From Calonectria ilicicola (Eukaryota; Ascomycota; Sordariomycetes; Hypocreales; Nectriaceae), in assembly GCA_020809705.1 (NCBI GenBank), contig CP085830.1, positions 1,860,001 to 1,924,000 of the forward strand: 64,000 bases of DNA, written 5' to 3'. A model generated the notes under the pieces. The model searched no databases. It saw only the letters and a program-made list of their open reading frames with translations, and had not been told where the DNA came from. This document shows positions 52,387 to 63,198 of the stretch, piece after piece; the stretch's first letter is position 1, and each line of letters starts with the position of its first letter. A program made the translations under genes and the position numbers.

Positions 52387-54731
52387 ATTATTAATAATTA
52401 AATATATTAATAAAATTTATTAAATATAAAATTCTTATTTATATTATAAATAATCTAATTAAAAAAATTAAAATACTTATTAATTTAATATACTTATAAT
52501 ATATTTTATATATTTTTTATTTTTTATTTTTTATTTATTTAATCTAAGAAAGTAAATTATTTAAAATAATATAATTAAATTAATAATATAAAATACTAGT
52601 TTATTATTAATCTAAATAATATTAATAATAATTTTATAATGAAATTTATAATTATTTTTTAAAATAAATTTAAATTAGTTTAAGATCTTATTATTTATCT
52701 AGTAATATTAGTATATTTTTATAAGCTTTTTTAGTATTTTAATCTTAAACTTTTAATTTATATATTTTAAAATCTTCTTTAAATAATTAATTAAAAAATA
52801 CTTAAATTATTAATAAATCTAATATAACCTTATCTTTATTAAATAAAATATAATTAATTTTTTAATTTTAAATATTTATTATAAGTATTTTTATTATTTA
52901 ATTATTAATATCTTCTTTTTACCTTAAATAAATATATTTTAAAGATTATTTAATTTAATATTTATTTAATTTATATTAATAATAAAAAGAAAAAAAGAGT
53001 TAATATTAAAATAATATAAAAATTAATAATATTTAATATTATAAATACTTAAATAATTTTTATTAATATTATAAAATTAATTTTAAATATAATATTATAA
53101 TATAATATTTAATTAATTTTAATTAATAATATTCATTTTAATAAAACTTTTATTTAAAAAATATTTATTATAAATATATTAATAGCTTTTATATTAAGTA
53201 AAATACTTTAAAAAATCTTATTAAAGTAATATTCTTTAATAAAAAATATATTATTATTATTTTTCTTAAATAAATATTTAATTTTATATAAATCTTTTTT
53301 TATTAAAATATATTTAAATAATTATTTATAAAGAATAATAATTATATTTTTCTTTTATAAATATATTATTATATTAAATTATTCTATTTTTTTAATAAAA
53401 TTAATAAAATTAATAATATATTAATAATCTTTATTATATTTAATATTATTCTTAATATAAAGCTCTTCTTTTATAAATAATTTAAATATTTTAATAATCT
53501 TTAATATTATATTAAGATTATTATTATTATTTTTTATCTCTTTATATAATATAAAAAAGACTTAATACTTCTTATCTAATAAAGAAGTTTTATATTTTTA
53601 TATATTAAATTAAATTATTAATATTCTTTCTTTAAATATTTTATTAAAAAATATCTAATTTTTTTATAAATAAAATAATATTAAGATTTATATTATTAAT
53701 AATAATAATTTAATTAATATAATTTATTATTATTATTATTATATTATTTATTTTAAATAAATTAATAATTAATAAAATAAGTAATAATATTATATTATAA
53801 ATTTAACTATTTATTTATTTTTATAATATTAATTAATTTATAAATATTAATTATTAATCTTTTAAATATTCTTATATTTTAATATTTAATTATATTAATC
53901 TTTAAAATTTTATTAATTATTATTAAAAAGATTTAATAAAGTTTTTTATTATTTTAATTATAATTATAAAATATTTTAATAAATTTAATAAATTTTATTA
54001 ATAAATATATTAAAGTTTTTTAATATATTTTTATTAAAATTCTTATTTATTATATTATAAAGTATTATTATTAATAATTTATTATAATAATATTAGATTA
54101 TATTAAATATTTTAAAAATTTTTATTAAATTAATTATTTTTTTTATAAAAGTTTTTTAATTTTAATTTTAAAAATTATTTTAAAAATTTTTAATAAATTT
54201 ATTATTTTTTTTAATAAATTATTTATAAATATTAATAATATAAATAATATAATTATTAATTTTTTTATTAATATATTATTAAAATTATTTTATAATAATT
54301 TTAATTTTTTTTTAATTAATTATTATATATATTATTATTATATTTTTAAATTTATATAAAAAATTTATTTTTATTTTATTATTAATTAAAATTAAATATA
54401 AAATAATTATTTTTATTTATTATTTTTATTTTTAATAATAAATATATAAAAAAATAATTATAAAAAAATAAAAATTTTTATTTATTATAAAACTTATTAA
54501 AATAAATAAAAATTAATATAATAATATAATAAATAAAAAAGATTTTTAATTTTTAAATTTAATTAAAATATTAATTTTTATTTAATTTAATAATTTTTAT
54601 AATAAATAAAAAATTTAAAAAATTTATTTTTTATAAAATATTTATATATTTTTTTTAATATATTTTATTATAATTATATTTAATATCTTTTTTTAAATTT
54701 TAATTAATTTATAAATTTTTTTATTAATTAG

Positions 54732-54911
54732 TATTAGATTTAAAGGAAAGATAGGTTTAATATTAATATTAGGTTTTTAGAGTATATGTAAATCTTGCTT
54801 ATTTTTTATCTAGGCTAACCTGTGGTGTTTATATGTGTATGTATGAGTCACTTAATCTACAGAGCTACTGCTTAAAGCAGCCAAGCCTGCAATTGTAAAC
54901 TGGTTTTAATA
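54732..54911. repeat. Right LTR of element II
   Basis: It starts TATTAGATTTAAAG and ends GGTTTTAATA. Its second half is almost unmutated (GAGCTACTGCTTAAAGCAGC), whereas the left copy has T and A there. GCTGCTTTAAGCAGTAGC forms a short inverted repeat. Confidence 0.8.
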
Positions 54912-55034
54912 AAAATAATAATAAAATAATATTTAAAATATATAAATATTTTAAATAATAAATTTATTAATAAATTTATAAAAAAAAATAAAAAAAATTA
55001 TAAAAAATTTAATTTTAATATTCATTTATTTATT

Positions 55035-55262
55035 TATTTTTTTTAAAAAAAAACCCTATCTAGCAGCTCAACTAGAACCTATAAGCCTATAAAATCAATT
55101 ATAGCCTAAACTACTACTTTTACCTAGGAGCACACTAAGTGCTGTATATTTAGCTTGGTTTTTTAGCCTTTATATTAGATAGGAAAAACTCTCTAAGGAT
55201 AAAAAACCCCTTAAATAGCCTTTTTTATAATTAATATATAATTAATATATAATTAATAATAT
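55035..55262 (-). repeat. Family G, right copy of the 45-kb-spaced inverted repeat
   Basis: Reverse complement of 10,003-10,229, colinear throughout. It keeps unmutated patches such as TATCTAGCAGCTCAACTAG and CCTAGGAGCACACTAAGTGC. Confidence 0.8.
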
Positions 55263-56019
55263 TTATTTATATTAAAAAAATAATTAAAAAAGAATTATAA
55301 AAAATTTTATAAAATAATAATAAAAAAATATATTAAATATTTATTAATTATTTAAATTTAAAATAAATTTTAAATATTTTAAAAAGCTTTTTATATTAAA
55401 AATTATATTTTATTATCTTTTTATAATTAAATTTTATTATAATAACTTTATTTATTATTATAAAAAATTTAATTATAAAAAATATAAAAATTATTATTTT
55501 TATAAATAATAAAAATCTTTAATATATATTTTTTATTATTATAAAATATTATTTTATTTATAATTAAAATTATTATTTTTAATATAAAAAATAATATATT
55601 AATATAATTTAATTTCTTTTAATAATTTTTTTATATAAAAAAATTATTTATTTTATATAAAAAAATAATAAAAAATTATATTTTTAATATTTTAATATTA
55701 AATAAAAAATTTAAAATAAAAATATAATAGTAAATTATTAAATAAAAAAAAATTTAAATATATAATAAAAAAAAACTATATTATAAATATTTATATATAA
55801 TACTTTTATAACTCATTCAATTTATATACTTTAATTCTAATTAATTAAAAATATCTACTTTAAACTATAAAAAAAATATATATATAATATTTTAAAATAT
55901 AATATTTTAAAATATAATATTAAATATTTAAATAAATTAAATAGTCATCCTACTAGCCTAGCATATCTTTTTACTCCTATAGGAGGTTGGCGGAGACTTT
56001 GTGCCCGCAAGACGGAAAT

Positions 56020-56022
<3 letters not shown>

Positions 56023-56056
<34 letters not shown>

Positions 56057-56067
56057 CACACACACAC
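56023..56067. repeat. (CA)n microsatellite near right edge of the AT-rich block
   Basis: An AC/CA run of about 45 bp, with one AA interruption near 56,056, lies some 70 bp outside the AT-rich block. It mirrors the GT run at 718-760, so both runs point the same way relative to the block. Open frames across it encode only Thr-His or Cys-Val repeats. Confidence 0.9.
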
Positions 56068-59000
56068 CTTTATCACACCGCTTACAGGGCTGTCTTTTAT
56101 CTAATACATTAAAACATCCAGACGGCACAGCACATGCATCTATCACAGTTTTCTCTTCTCCCCCTTATGATGTCGAACCATTGTTCACCATAACGAGCAC
56201 GCCACGGGCGGAGTGAGTCCGCACAACGTTTCATCAACCGTTTTGTTGTTTCACCCTCCTCCCAATTTGTCAGAAGTACTGGCCTAACATATTGATTGGA
56301 CCACTTGTTGATAGTAGTCGCCTAGCCCGAATTGTGTCTATCGGTAGCATCTTCGTAACTCTTTCAGAGCTTGGTCGTGCTGTTGAACATTAATTCTATT
56401 CCGTTAACAGGGATGAGGGAGACTCAACCTGGTTGATGGGACACCACCCGGAACGGGGCGCTGCATTTGGAATGTCAAAAATAGACTGCACGGCCCATCA
56501 TATCAATGCATGTACCGCTCATACTTTAGAAAATCATCCCTAATTTCGTTATACCTCCCTTTACTTTCCTAGATGCTAAATCAAAGTTATGAAACTCCCT
56601 GGAGAACAAATTTCGGATCATTAGGTGATCACCCTTCGGAACGGGGGCCCTGAGACCACCTTAACATACACACCTGAGCCGTCATAGACTTGCCATTCCC
56701 GAGATCTTTTGAGAAAAGCAAATCCTGAATTTTTGAATCATGAGCCTTCTTCAACCACTCCGCCAAAGTTGTAAGCTTGGTGGTGGTGATAAGTGGCTGA
56801 ACTAGTGATGGAGACCTTTATATTCCCATATCCTTCATAAAAGGCGATCTTGGTATGGGACAACAGGTTTGTCAACTGGACAACCGGGAGATCTTCCACG
56901 TGCATATCTACCAAGCCCATCTCGTGGGGAAGCACTAGCGGTGACACTGTCTTAGGACTTCACGGGAGAGACACTCAATGTTGTGTTAGGGAGATGAAGG
57001 CAAGAAAGGGATGCCGAACTGCGATATCTCCCTCACCAAGGGCTCGGAAACGGGGACCTAGGTGATACACAGCTACTGGGCCAACCGGGCGACCGATCAA
57101 TCCCTGTGACAATCGGACGGCTGTCGATGCCGCCACATCAGTGCCAAAATTGTGGGTAGGGAACCAGGATTGATCCCTTAAAGGATGCAAACAACAGGGT
57201 AATTCTTGAGGGAACGCCTGGTAACAACTTTTTAGTCGTCATATCTAAGATATTAATAAAAGAAAAGGTATAATTTCGTTTGGTAATGAACTTTTAGCCA
57301 ACTTTCTTCTAATGTTTTAGCAATGATGAGCGATTAGTTACTGGTAAAATTTGAAGTGCCACGAAATAATGATTCAAAGATTGCTGGGATGGACATTTTA
57401 GCCTTGACGCCCCATTTTAATTTGCCAGAAAACAGTGCATTTTTTACCCATCAAGGCGTTAACGCTGAATGGGATATGCATTTTTGCATAAATTGGCCAC
57501 TTCTCGATATCATCAAAGAACTGGTGTCGAACTAGTAAGCTCATACCATGGCCTCAGTAGAGCCAAATAGACCCTGTGGTTGAACAGTTTTGACTCGCCA
57601 TTGGGTTGTGTTGAACTAACTGTCATCTGATATTGTTGCAGACCGGACACGGGACGTCAGCCTTTGCTTTCTTTATACCGAAAAAGAACGAAGGAGAGGC
57701 GGATAAAGAAAAGAAAGAATAAAAGGGAGAAGAAGACAATATGATTCACATAAAACGTGTATTTGTGCTATCGTGTTGTGCATAACGGGATGTGCCACCT
57801 CACCTCAGGGTGGAACAACGCACTCTAAAGTTACGTGGTGTGCATACGAGTCTGCTGTTAGAATAAGACCGAGGCCCACTTAGGGAAATCCAGGTCGGCA
57901 GACTCGGATGAGGTCACACTGGCAACGGCCATATTATCATGTCAATTCTTCATTTCCGCCCGAGACTACAAATCGTCCAGCTCTGACGTGGCCGCCAAGC
58001 CATGGTTCGGTCCTTTGGGATCACGGCTGGTACAGAAATGCGCTATCGTCACATGTGCCGGGAATCTAAAACTCCTTTTACCAGCGGCATATGCAGGAAT
58101 AAGCTTTCAAGTGATATGACCGAGGCCATATTGAAGCCAACGTAATTCAACCGTTGGTAAACCGGCTACAGTTTGTCTTGAAGCAACATGCCGTGTCTGT
58201 GACGAAAATCGGGTTGATACTGGAGAGGGCAATTTACCAGCATAGCCAAGCAAGTGGACGTTCATCAAAAACAGCAACCAAGCATTGCGCTTCCACGACT
58301 GATTCAAAACTTTTTCACGCCCTCGATTGGAGACCCGGGTGCAAAATGTACGAAGGGGGAGGGAGAAGAGGGAATTGCTAAATTACAGAAACAATGACAA
58401 GGAGCCAAGACAAGGCGGCAAAAATCCGTTTTTCTTGTCGAATCTTGACGTGGGATGCGAACGCACATGCAACGCACCTACCAAGACCCCGATCCCACCA
58501 GGTGATGTTGATTTGACTATTCCACCGCCCAGGAAATGTGTGATATTAAAGTCTCCGGGCAGATCACAGACATGAATGTGAGGCACTCGGGAAAAGAAAA
58601 AATTTTTTCATGAACTCGAGCCAATCTAACCAGCCAGAGTTTAGCCACTAGTAGTCTCAAACTGCTCTCCATCCGTTATGAGACTCAGTGCAGGGAATGG
58701 ATTGTCTGAGACAAACCTCTACCAAGAACGGGGAAGCAAGGGTCTGAAGCCACGCCGATGGGTACGATCCCGGGAGACAGGGACGGAGCTACCATCGCCT
58801 CGGGCCCTCAGCCCAGCCGGATGATTCAACATCAAAAGGGCCGCCACCATCGCGCCATGATATGGGATCCAGCATTACACTCGTTGAGACCTGGCAGTGT
58901 TTCAGCTAACATGAATCACGTATCACATTCCTGTTAGACCGGACCACCCCGAACACATTCTCGGCAGCTGGGACCGGCTCCGTATAACGGATTCCCAGCC

Positions 59001-59273
59001 GGGGGAGGGGTGGGGGTGGAATACCGTAGCAATTGTGACGAGGGTTGACCCCAATGTTTCCCTAGTACACTGGGTTGCCAGGGTGCCAAGGGAGCTCCCG
59101 AACCTGTGACAATATCCATGCCGTGAACTATTTCCTCATAATTTCCAGGAACCCCCCCTTGGAGGAGAGTGACACCGAGCTCAAGTCTGCAGAGATGGAC
59201 CGATTTGACAAAGGGACTGTCTCGAGATCTGCAATCCCAGATCCACTACCGACAGTTACTGGGTTACTACAAG
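56068..59273. other. 3.2-kb intergenic region of normal composition; no supported gene
   Basis: The stretch has ordinary base composition and stop codons at normal density in all frames. The longest open pieces are about 60-80 codons and mostly overlap each other on both strands. Two adjoining minus-strand pieces (56,738-56,947 and 56,975-57,190) could be remains of one gene, but I recognise no family. From 57,200 to 57,560 the sequence is moderately AT-rich. The last few hundred bases should include the regulatory region of the TmpB-like gene. Confidence 0.6.
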
Positions 59274-59282
59274 TATATAAAT
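59274..59282 (+). promoter_or_regulatory. TATA-like element of the TmpB-like gene
   Basis: TATATAAAT lies 110 bp before the start codon, in otherwise GC-moderate DNA, followed by a pyrimidine-rich stretch (CCTCTTCTATCTGCTC) typical of fungal transcription starts. The position fits a core promoter; activity is inferred. Confidence 0.45.
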
Positions 59283-59391
59283 CATACCTCTTCTATCTGC
59301 TCATTAATAATGCGGTCGATACCAAGGTGCCAGTGGCTTTCAACCTACTCCCCCACCCCATTGTCATTCCCTGAAGTGGTCTTCACTCATC

Positions 59392-62300
59392 ATGGCTGGG
59401 ATGAATCTTACCCGGCAGTTGAGTCCCAAAGATGAGCATCATTATCGACTTGGCCATGGCAAGGTCGTTTACAGTCCTTTCCCCACCGTTACAGCAGCCT
59501 TCTACCATTATGCAACATGTTGTCCAGAGAATATGGCTATATACGATCTCTCCGGTCCCCCAAGGTCACTATCATATAAGGAACTTGCCCTACGGGCTCA
59601 AATACTTACTCAGCAACTTCGTAGCCGTGGTGTCTTGCCCGGCCAACGGATCCCACTTGTCGTGAAGAGAAGCTTGGAGATGGTTGTAGGAATATTGGCA
59701 ATCCTCTCTTGCGGTGCCCAGTATGTTCCACTTGATGGAGGTGTTGTCCCTGATGAGACCATACACCGGGTCTTGGACCAGGCGCAAGGTGATATTGTTC
59801 TCTGCCTCTCATCAACCAAGCATCGTGTCACGGACCTGCAACCTGAACGCACCATTGTAGTTATTGATGAACTTTGCTTTGTGAGCTCAGAGATGTCATA
59901 CATTGGTCGCGGATACGTGGATCTTTCAACCCCGGACGATGGATGCTATGTGATATACACATCTGGTGGGTCATATTTTCAGTGCTTTTCAGACAATCTT
60001 GCTTATGCCTGAATTCTGTTTTATTTAGGTACTACGGGCCAGCCCAAAGGTGTTGATGTCACACACAGAAATGTTGCAAACTTGGTTTGCATGTCCCCTG
60101 GGAACTTGGGAATCACCCCAGGTACTAACGTCGGGTCTTTACTGAATATTAGCTTTGATATGGGTGAGTCTTGAAGTAAAACAAAATACGCAATGGGTTT
60201 TAAGCCTGACCACATAATAGCGGCCTGGGAGATCTTTGCCTGTCTCTGTAATGGGGGTACACTGGTGATAAGGGGTTCAAAATGGGAGTTAGCTCTCCAA
60301 GAGGTCAGTGCCCGTTTTTGACGAGTACAACAGGCTGCTGACATGTGTTATACAGCTCGACGTACTGATTTGCACACCGACAATATTGTCGAAGTATCAT
60401 CCAACTAGGTTCCCAAGCATAAGAACTGTGGCAACCGCAGGAGAACCAACGACTCAAAGGTAATGGGCTCCAAAATCGTCTCCTCTTTATCCTTGCTAAC
60501 AATTATAGCTTGGCGGATTTATGGGCTAGCCACGGCACATATTGGAACTGCTGCGGCCCAACGGAGACTACTATCGTCAATACCATGCAAAAACATATTG
60601 TAGGAGACGGGCTATCTATTGGCCGACCGACACCTAACAATAATGTTTACATTGTGGGTGAAGATGGAAAACTTGCCCCCATGGGCGTTCCTGGAGTTAT
60701 GTGGGCAGGAGGCGTTGGAGTTACCCGAGGCTATGTTGGTCTTGAAGCGAAGACGGCCGAGAGGTACCTACCTGACATATATGCGAACGATGGGTAAGTT
60801 TTACTGCACAGATATCCGTGCCAACGATCGCTCATGACACACTTCTAGATCAAAGATGTACAATACGGGAGATCTTGGACGTTGGCGATCCGATGGATCT
60901 ATTGAGATCCTTGGTCGAGTAGATGACCAGGTCAAAGTCAAGGTGAGCGAACAGCAACTTTTCTTGAAGCAGAACCTATCTCTAATTTGGTTATTATAGG
61001 GCTTTCGCGTGGAGCTTGACGGGGTGGCTGCATCGTTGGCCTCCGCCCCTGGTGTATTTAGGGCTGCTGCGTTGCTGATTAATGATGAAATTCATGGCTT
61101 CGTTAGTCCGCTAGGTTGTGACATCAATCTCGTTACAAAACACACGGCAAAGCAGCAACCGTATTATGCTGTGCCGAAACAAATACACGTCCTGAAGGAG
61201 CTTCCAGCCACGGCTAACGGGAAAATTAACAAAAAGGAGCTTCAAACAATAGCCTTGGCAAAATCTAATATGGAGTTCTTCGAAATCCCTCTTGATAAGA
61301 ATCAGCACAGAGGTAGACATCTCAAATGTCAACCGTCTCTGTCAACTCTATCAACCGTAACCGAGAAAACGGACCTTAACCAGGATCTTCCTAGCAAAAA
61401 GTCATCACAGCCATTCCGCGGTCTAAGACATCGAATATTCATCGTTTACCGAACACTTTTCAGTTTGGTAGGACTCATAAATTTTACTGTATTAATATGC
61501 ATGATCGCGTTCAACATTAACCTTGAATGGCTGGGAACCATTACCGCCATCAACTTGACTGCCGCGGTTTTAGTACGACAGGACATGATTATCAATGGCC
61601 TGTACAACCTTACATGTTCGGTACCAAAGACATTCCCACTTTGGATTCGTGCGCGATGCGCAAAGATTTATCACTTGGGTGGGGTTCACTCAGCTGCCGG
61701 AGTCTGCGCGACAACCTGGCTCCTGATTTCTACTGTTCAAAACACCATCTGTGACGCGTTGACTTGTGAGGGACAACTTCCAAGCTCACTCGCAACGCAA
61801 GTAGTGTCCTGGCTTCTTTGCGGACTGTGCTGCACCATGGTCGGCACCGCGTGGCCGTCCTTTCGCAAACGACACCACAACCTCTTTGAACGGTTCCACC
61901 GCTTTGCAGGTTGGACGGCCCTTGGTTTCTTCTGGCTTCGTACAATGCTGGCAATCAATGACACCCGCCTTGAAAATCAAGCCTTCGGTCTTGCTGCCGC
62001 ACGGAGCCCTGACTTTTGGCTGATACTTGTGGCAACGTGCAGTGTTGTTTCTTCATGGCTTTCCCTCCGAAGGGTATCTGTTGATGCCGAAGTCCTCTCA
62101 GACCATGCTGTTCGCTTGCACTTCGACTACACAGTTCCTGTAAACGGGACATTCACTCGTATTTCGCAACGCCCACTCCTGGAGTGGCACTCCTTTGCAA
62201 CTATTCCTGCCCCTGACGATACCCACCGTCCGAAGGGATATTCTTTAGTGGTCTCAAACGCGGGGGACTGGACTCGAAATTGCATCCAGCGACCGCCCAC

Positions 62301-62700
62301 GGAGTTATGGGTTCGGGGGGTCCCAACATGTGGCGTAATGCGCATCGCGACGCTATTCAACCGCATTGTGGTGATTGCAACTGGGTCTGGGATCGGGCCA
62401 CTTCTTGGTCATATTAACCAACAAACCTGCCCTACGCAACTTATATGGTCTACTGCTCGACCGGAAGAAAACTTCGGACATGAAGTTTTAGGCGCAATTC
62501 GAGATAAGATTCTGGATGCAGTCATCCACGACACAAAGTCGCATGGACGTCCCGACCTTGTCCGAATGGGCTACAATATGGCACAAAATTTCGGCGCTGA
62601 GGCCGTGATAGTTATAGCCAACGAAAAAATTACTAAAAAGATTATATACGGCCTTGAGACACGAGGTGTTCGGGCATATGGCGCTATTTGGGATAGTTAA
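59392..62700 (+). CDS. tmpB: TmpB-like protein: NRPS-type adenylation domain fused to a TmpA-type membrane flavoprotein
   Basis: I model seven exons: 59,392-59,965, 60,029-60,163, 60,221-60,303, 60,356-60,459, 60,509-60,793, 60,849-60,942 and 61,000-62,700, giving 991 residues with every junction in frame. Residues 1 to about 506 are an AMP-forming adenylation domain: [11 protein letters not shown] (189-199), SFDMAAW with Asp235, NCCGPTET (312-319), YNTGDLGRW (398-406), [15 protein letters not shown] (416-430) and NGKINKKEL (498-506) with the catalytic Lys500. No carrier-protein domain follows. A polar linker leads to several membrane segments from about residue 571, histidines in [10 protein letters not shown] and [10 protein letters not shown], and a reductase-like C-terminus with the nucleotide-binding ATGSGIGP at 885-892. 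This order matches Aspergillus nidulans TmpB, an adenylate-forming relative of the oxidoreductase TmpA involved in signalling for conidiation. Substrate and product are unknown. The symbol is given by homology. Confidence 0.9.
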
Positions 62701-63198
62701 CCAACCATCTTGCACTCTTTTACCTCTCATTCCTTCTTGTCCTTCGAACCAACCAACACTTTTTTTTTTCCTTTGTTTTCTTTGAAGAATATCCAAACCA
62801 TCAACTCATTACCGGCCAGCGCGCATTTCGCTTCGCTATTTCCTTTGTCCTATCTGAATGCCATTCTCATCGCTTGAGCAGAATAAACCATATTATGTTT
62901 AATAGTGTATATAGAAACGCGTATATATATATATATACAGGGCGAGAGAGCGCACTTACACGAGGATGGATGACATCACAATTTCTTTCCTTGTTTCTCA
63001 TGTATTTAATTCATTTTTTCCTTTTTGGTGTTTTTTTTTTTGGGGGGGGGGGTATCAGTTTGCAAAACAGCTTATCATGTGCAAATATGCAATAAAGCCG
63101 TAAAATGGGTATTGGTGGGGCGCATGGTGTTTTGGGCAATGACAGGCTTTAGCACCTGGTTCAAAATTCATATCGTTTCGGTGTAGAAATAACAGAAC
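62701..63198. other. Spacer between the TmpB-like and hydrolase genes
   Basis: The 498 bp between two plus-strand genes hold the 3' UTR of the first and the promoter of the second. There are pyrimidine-rich stretches after the stop (62,710-62,785), a short TA run (62,923-62,938), and a T-run followed by a G-run at about 63,034-63,052. No gene is seen. A CAATAAAG sequence at about 63,090 is a possible polyadenylation-like signal. Confidence 0.55.

Larger units (their letters stand above)
49307..54911. mobile_element. Element II: 5.6-kb LTR retrotransposon with short LTRs
   Basis: Direct repeats of 186 bp (49,307-49,492) and 180 bp (54,732-54,911) bound the element, and AAAAT lies at 49,302-49,306 and 54,912-54,916. 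The interior is so AT-rich that no reverse-transcriptase or integrase motif is readable and I cannot tell the orientation. A hAT terminus at 52,386 lies inside, so part of the interior may be a separate insertion. Confidence 0.75.
906..55950. repeat. 55-kb AT-rich, RIP-degraded transposon island
   Basis: Composition changes abruptly at about 905 and returns at about 55,950. Inside, the DNA is by eye roughly nine tenths A+T, with no intact gene. The remaining C is mostly in CT or CC and the remaining G in AG or GG. CA, TG and CG are rare and TA is abundant on both strands, which is the pattern left by repeat-induced point mutation (CpA to TpA). Pairs of related copies differ mainly by C/T and G/A. 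The block is built from LTR retrotransposons, solo LTRs, hAT-type elements and short repeat families, entered separately. Stretches not listed separately (for example 30,110-30,695, 27,060-27,470, 28,245-28,790, 54,917-55,030 and 55,265-55,950) are AT-rich DNA in which I recognise nothing. Confidence 0.95.

Noticed and set aside
906..55950. Mitochondrial DNA insertion or mitochondrial contig as the source of the AT richness
   Set aside because: Fungal mitochondrial DNA would keep long genes, rRNAs and tRNAs. Here there are LTR pairs with target duplications and a RIP dinucleotide signature.
56001..56216. Open frame through the CA microsatellite
   Set aside because: It is Thr-His repeat translation of the (CA)n run, with an opposite-strand counterpart of Cys-Val repeats and no protein character.
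58107..58586. Overlapping open frames on both strands
   Set aside because: They are short, mutually overlapping, start at random and lack splice or domain support.
59075..59374. 99-codon open frame upstream of the TmpB-like gene
   Set aside because: It overlaps the promoter region and the TATA-like element, and its translation has no domain-like features. It could at most be an upstream ORF, but nothing supports that.
60510..60837. Separate small ORFs within the adenylation-domain gene
   Set aside because: They are exon 5 read through its splice donor and an out-of-frame shadow. The spliced model places exon 5 at 60,509-60,793.
61111..62796. Minus-strand open frames of 64-102 codons across the last TmpB exon
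   Set aside because: They are antisense shadows of the long, conserved plus-strand frame.
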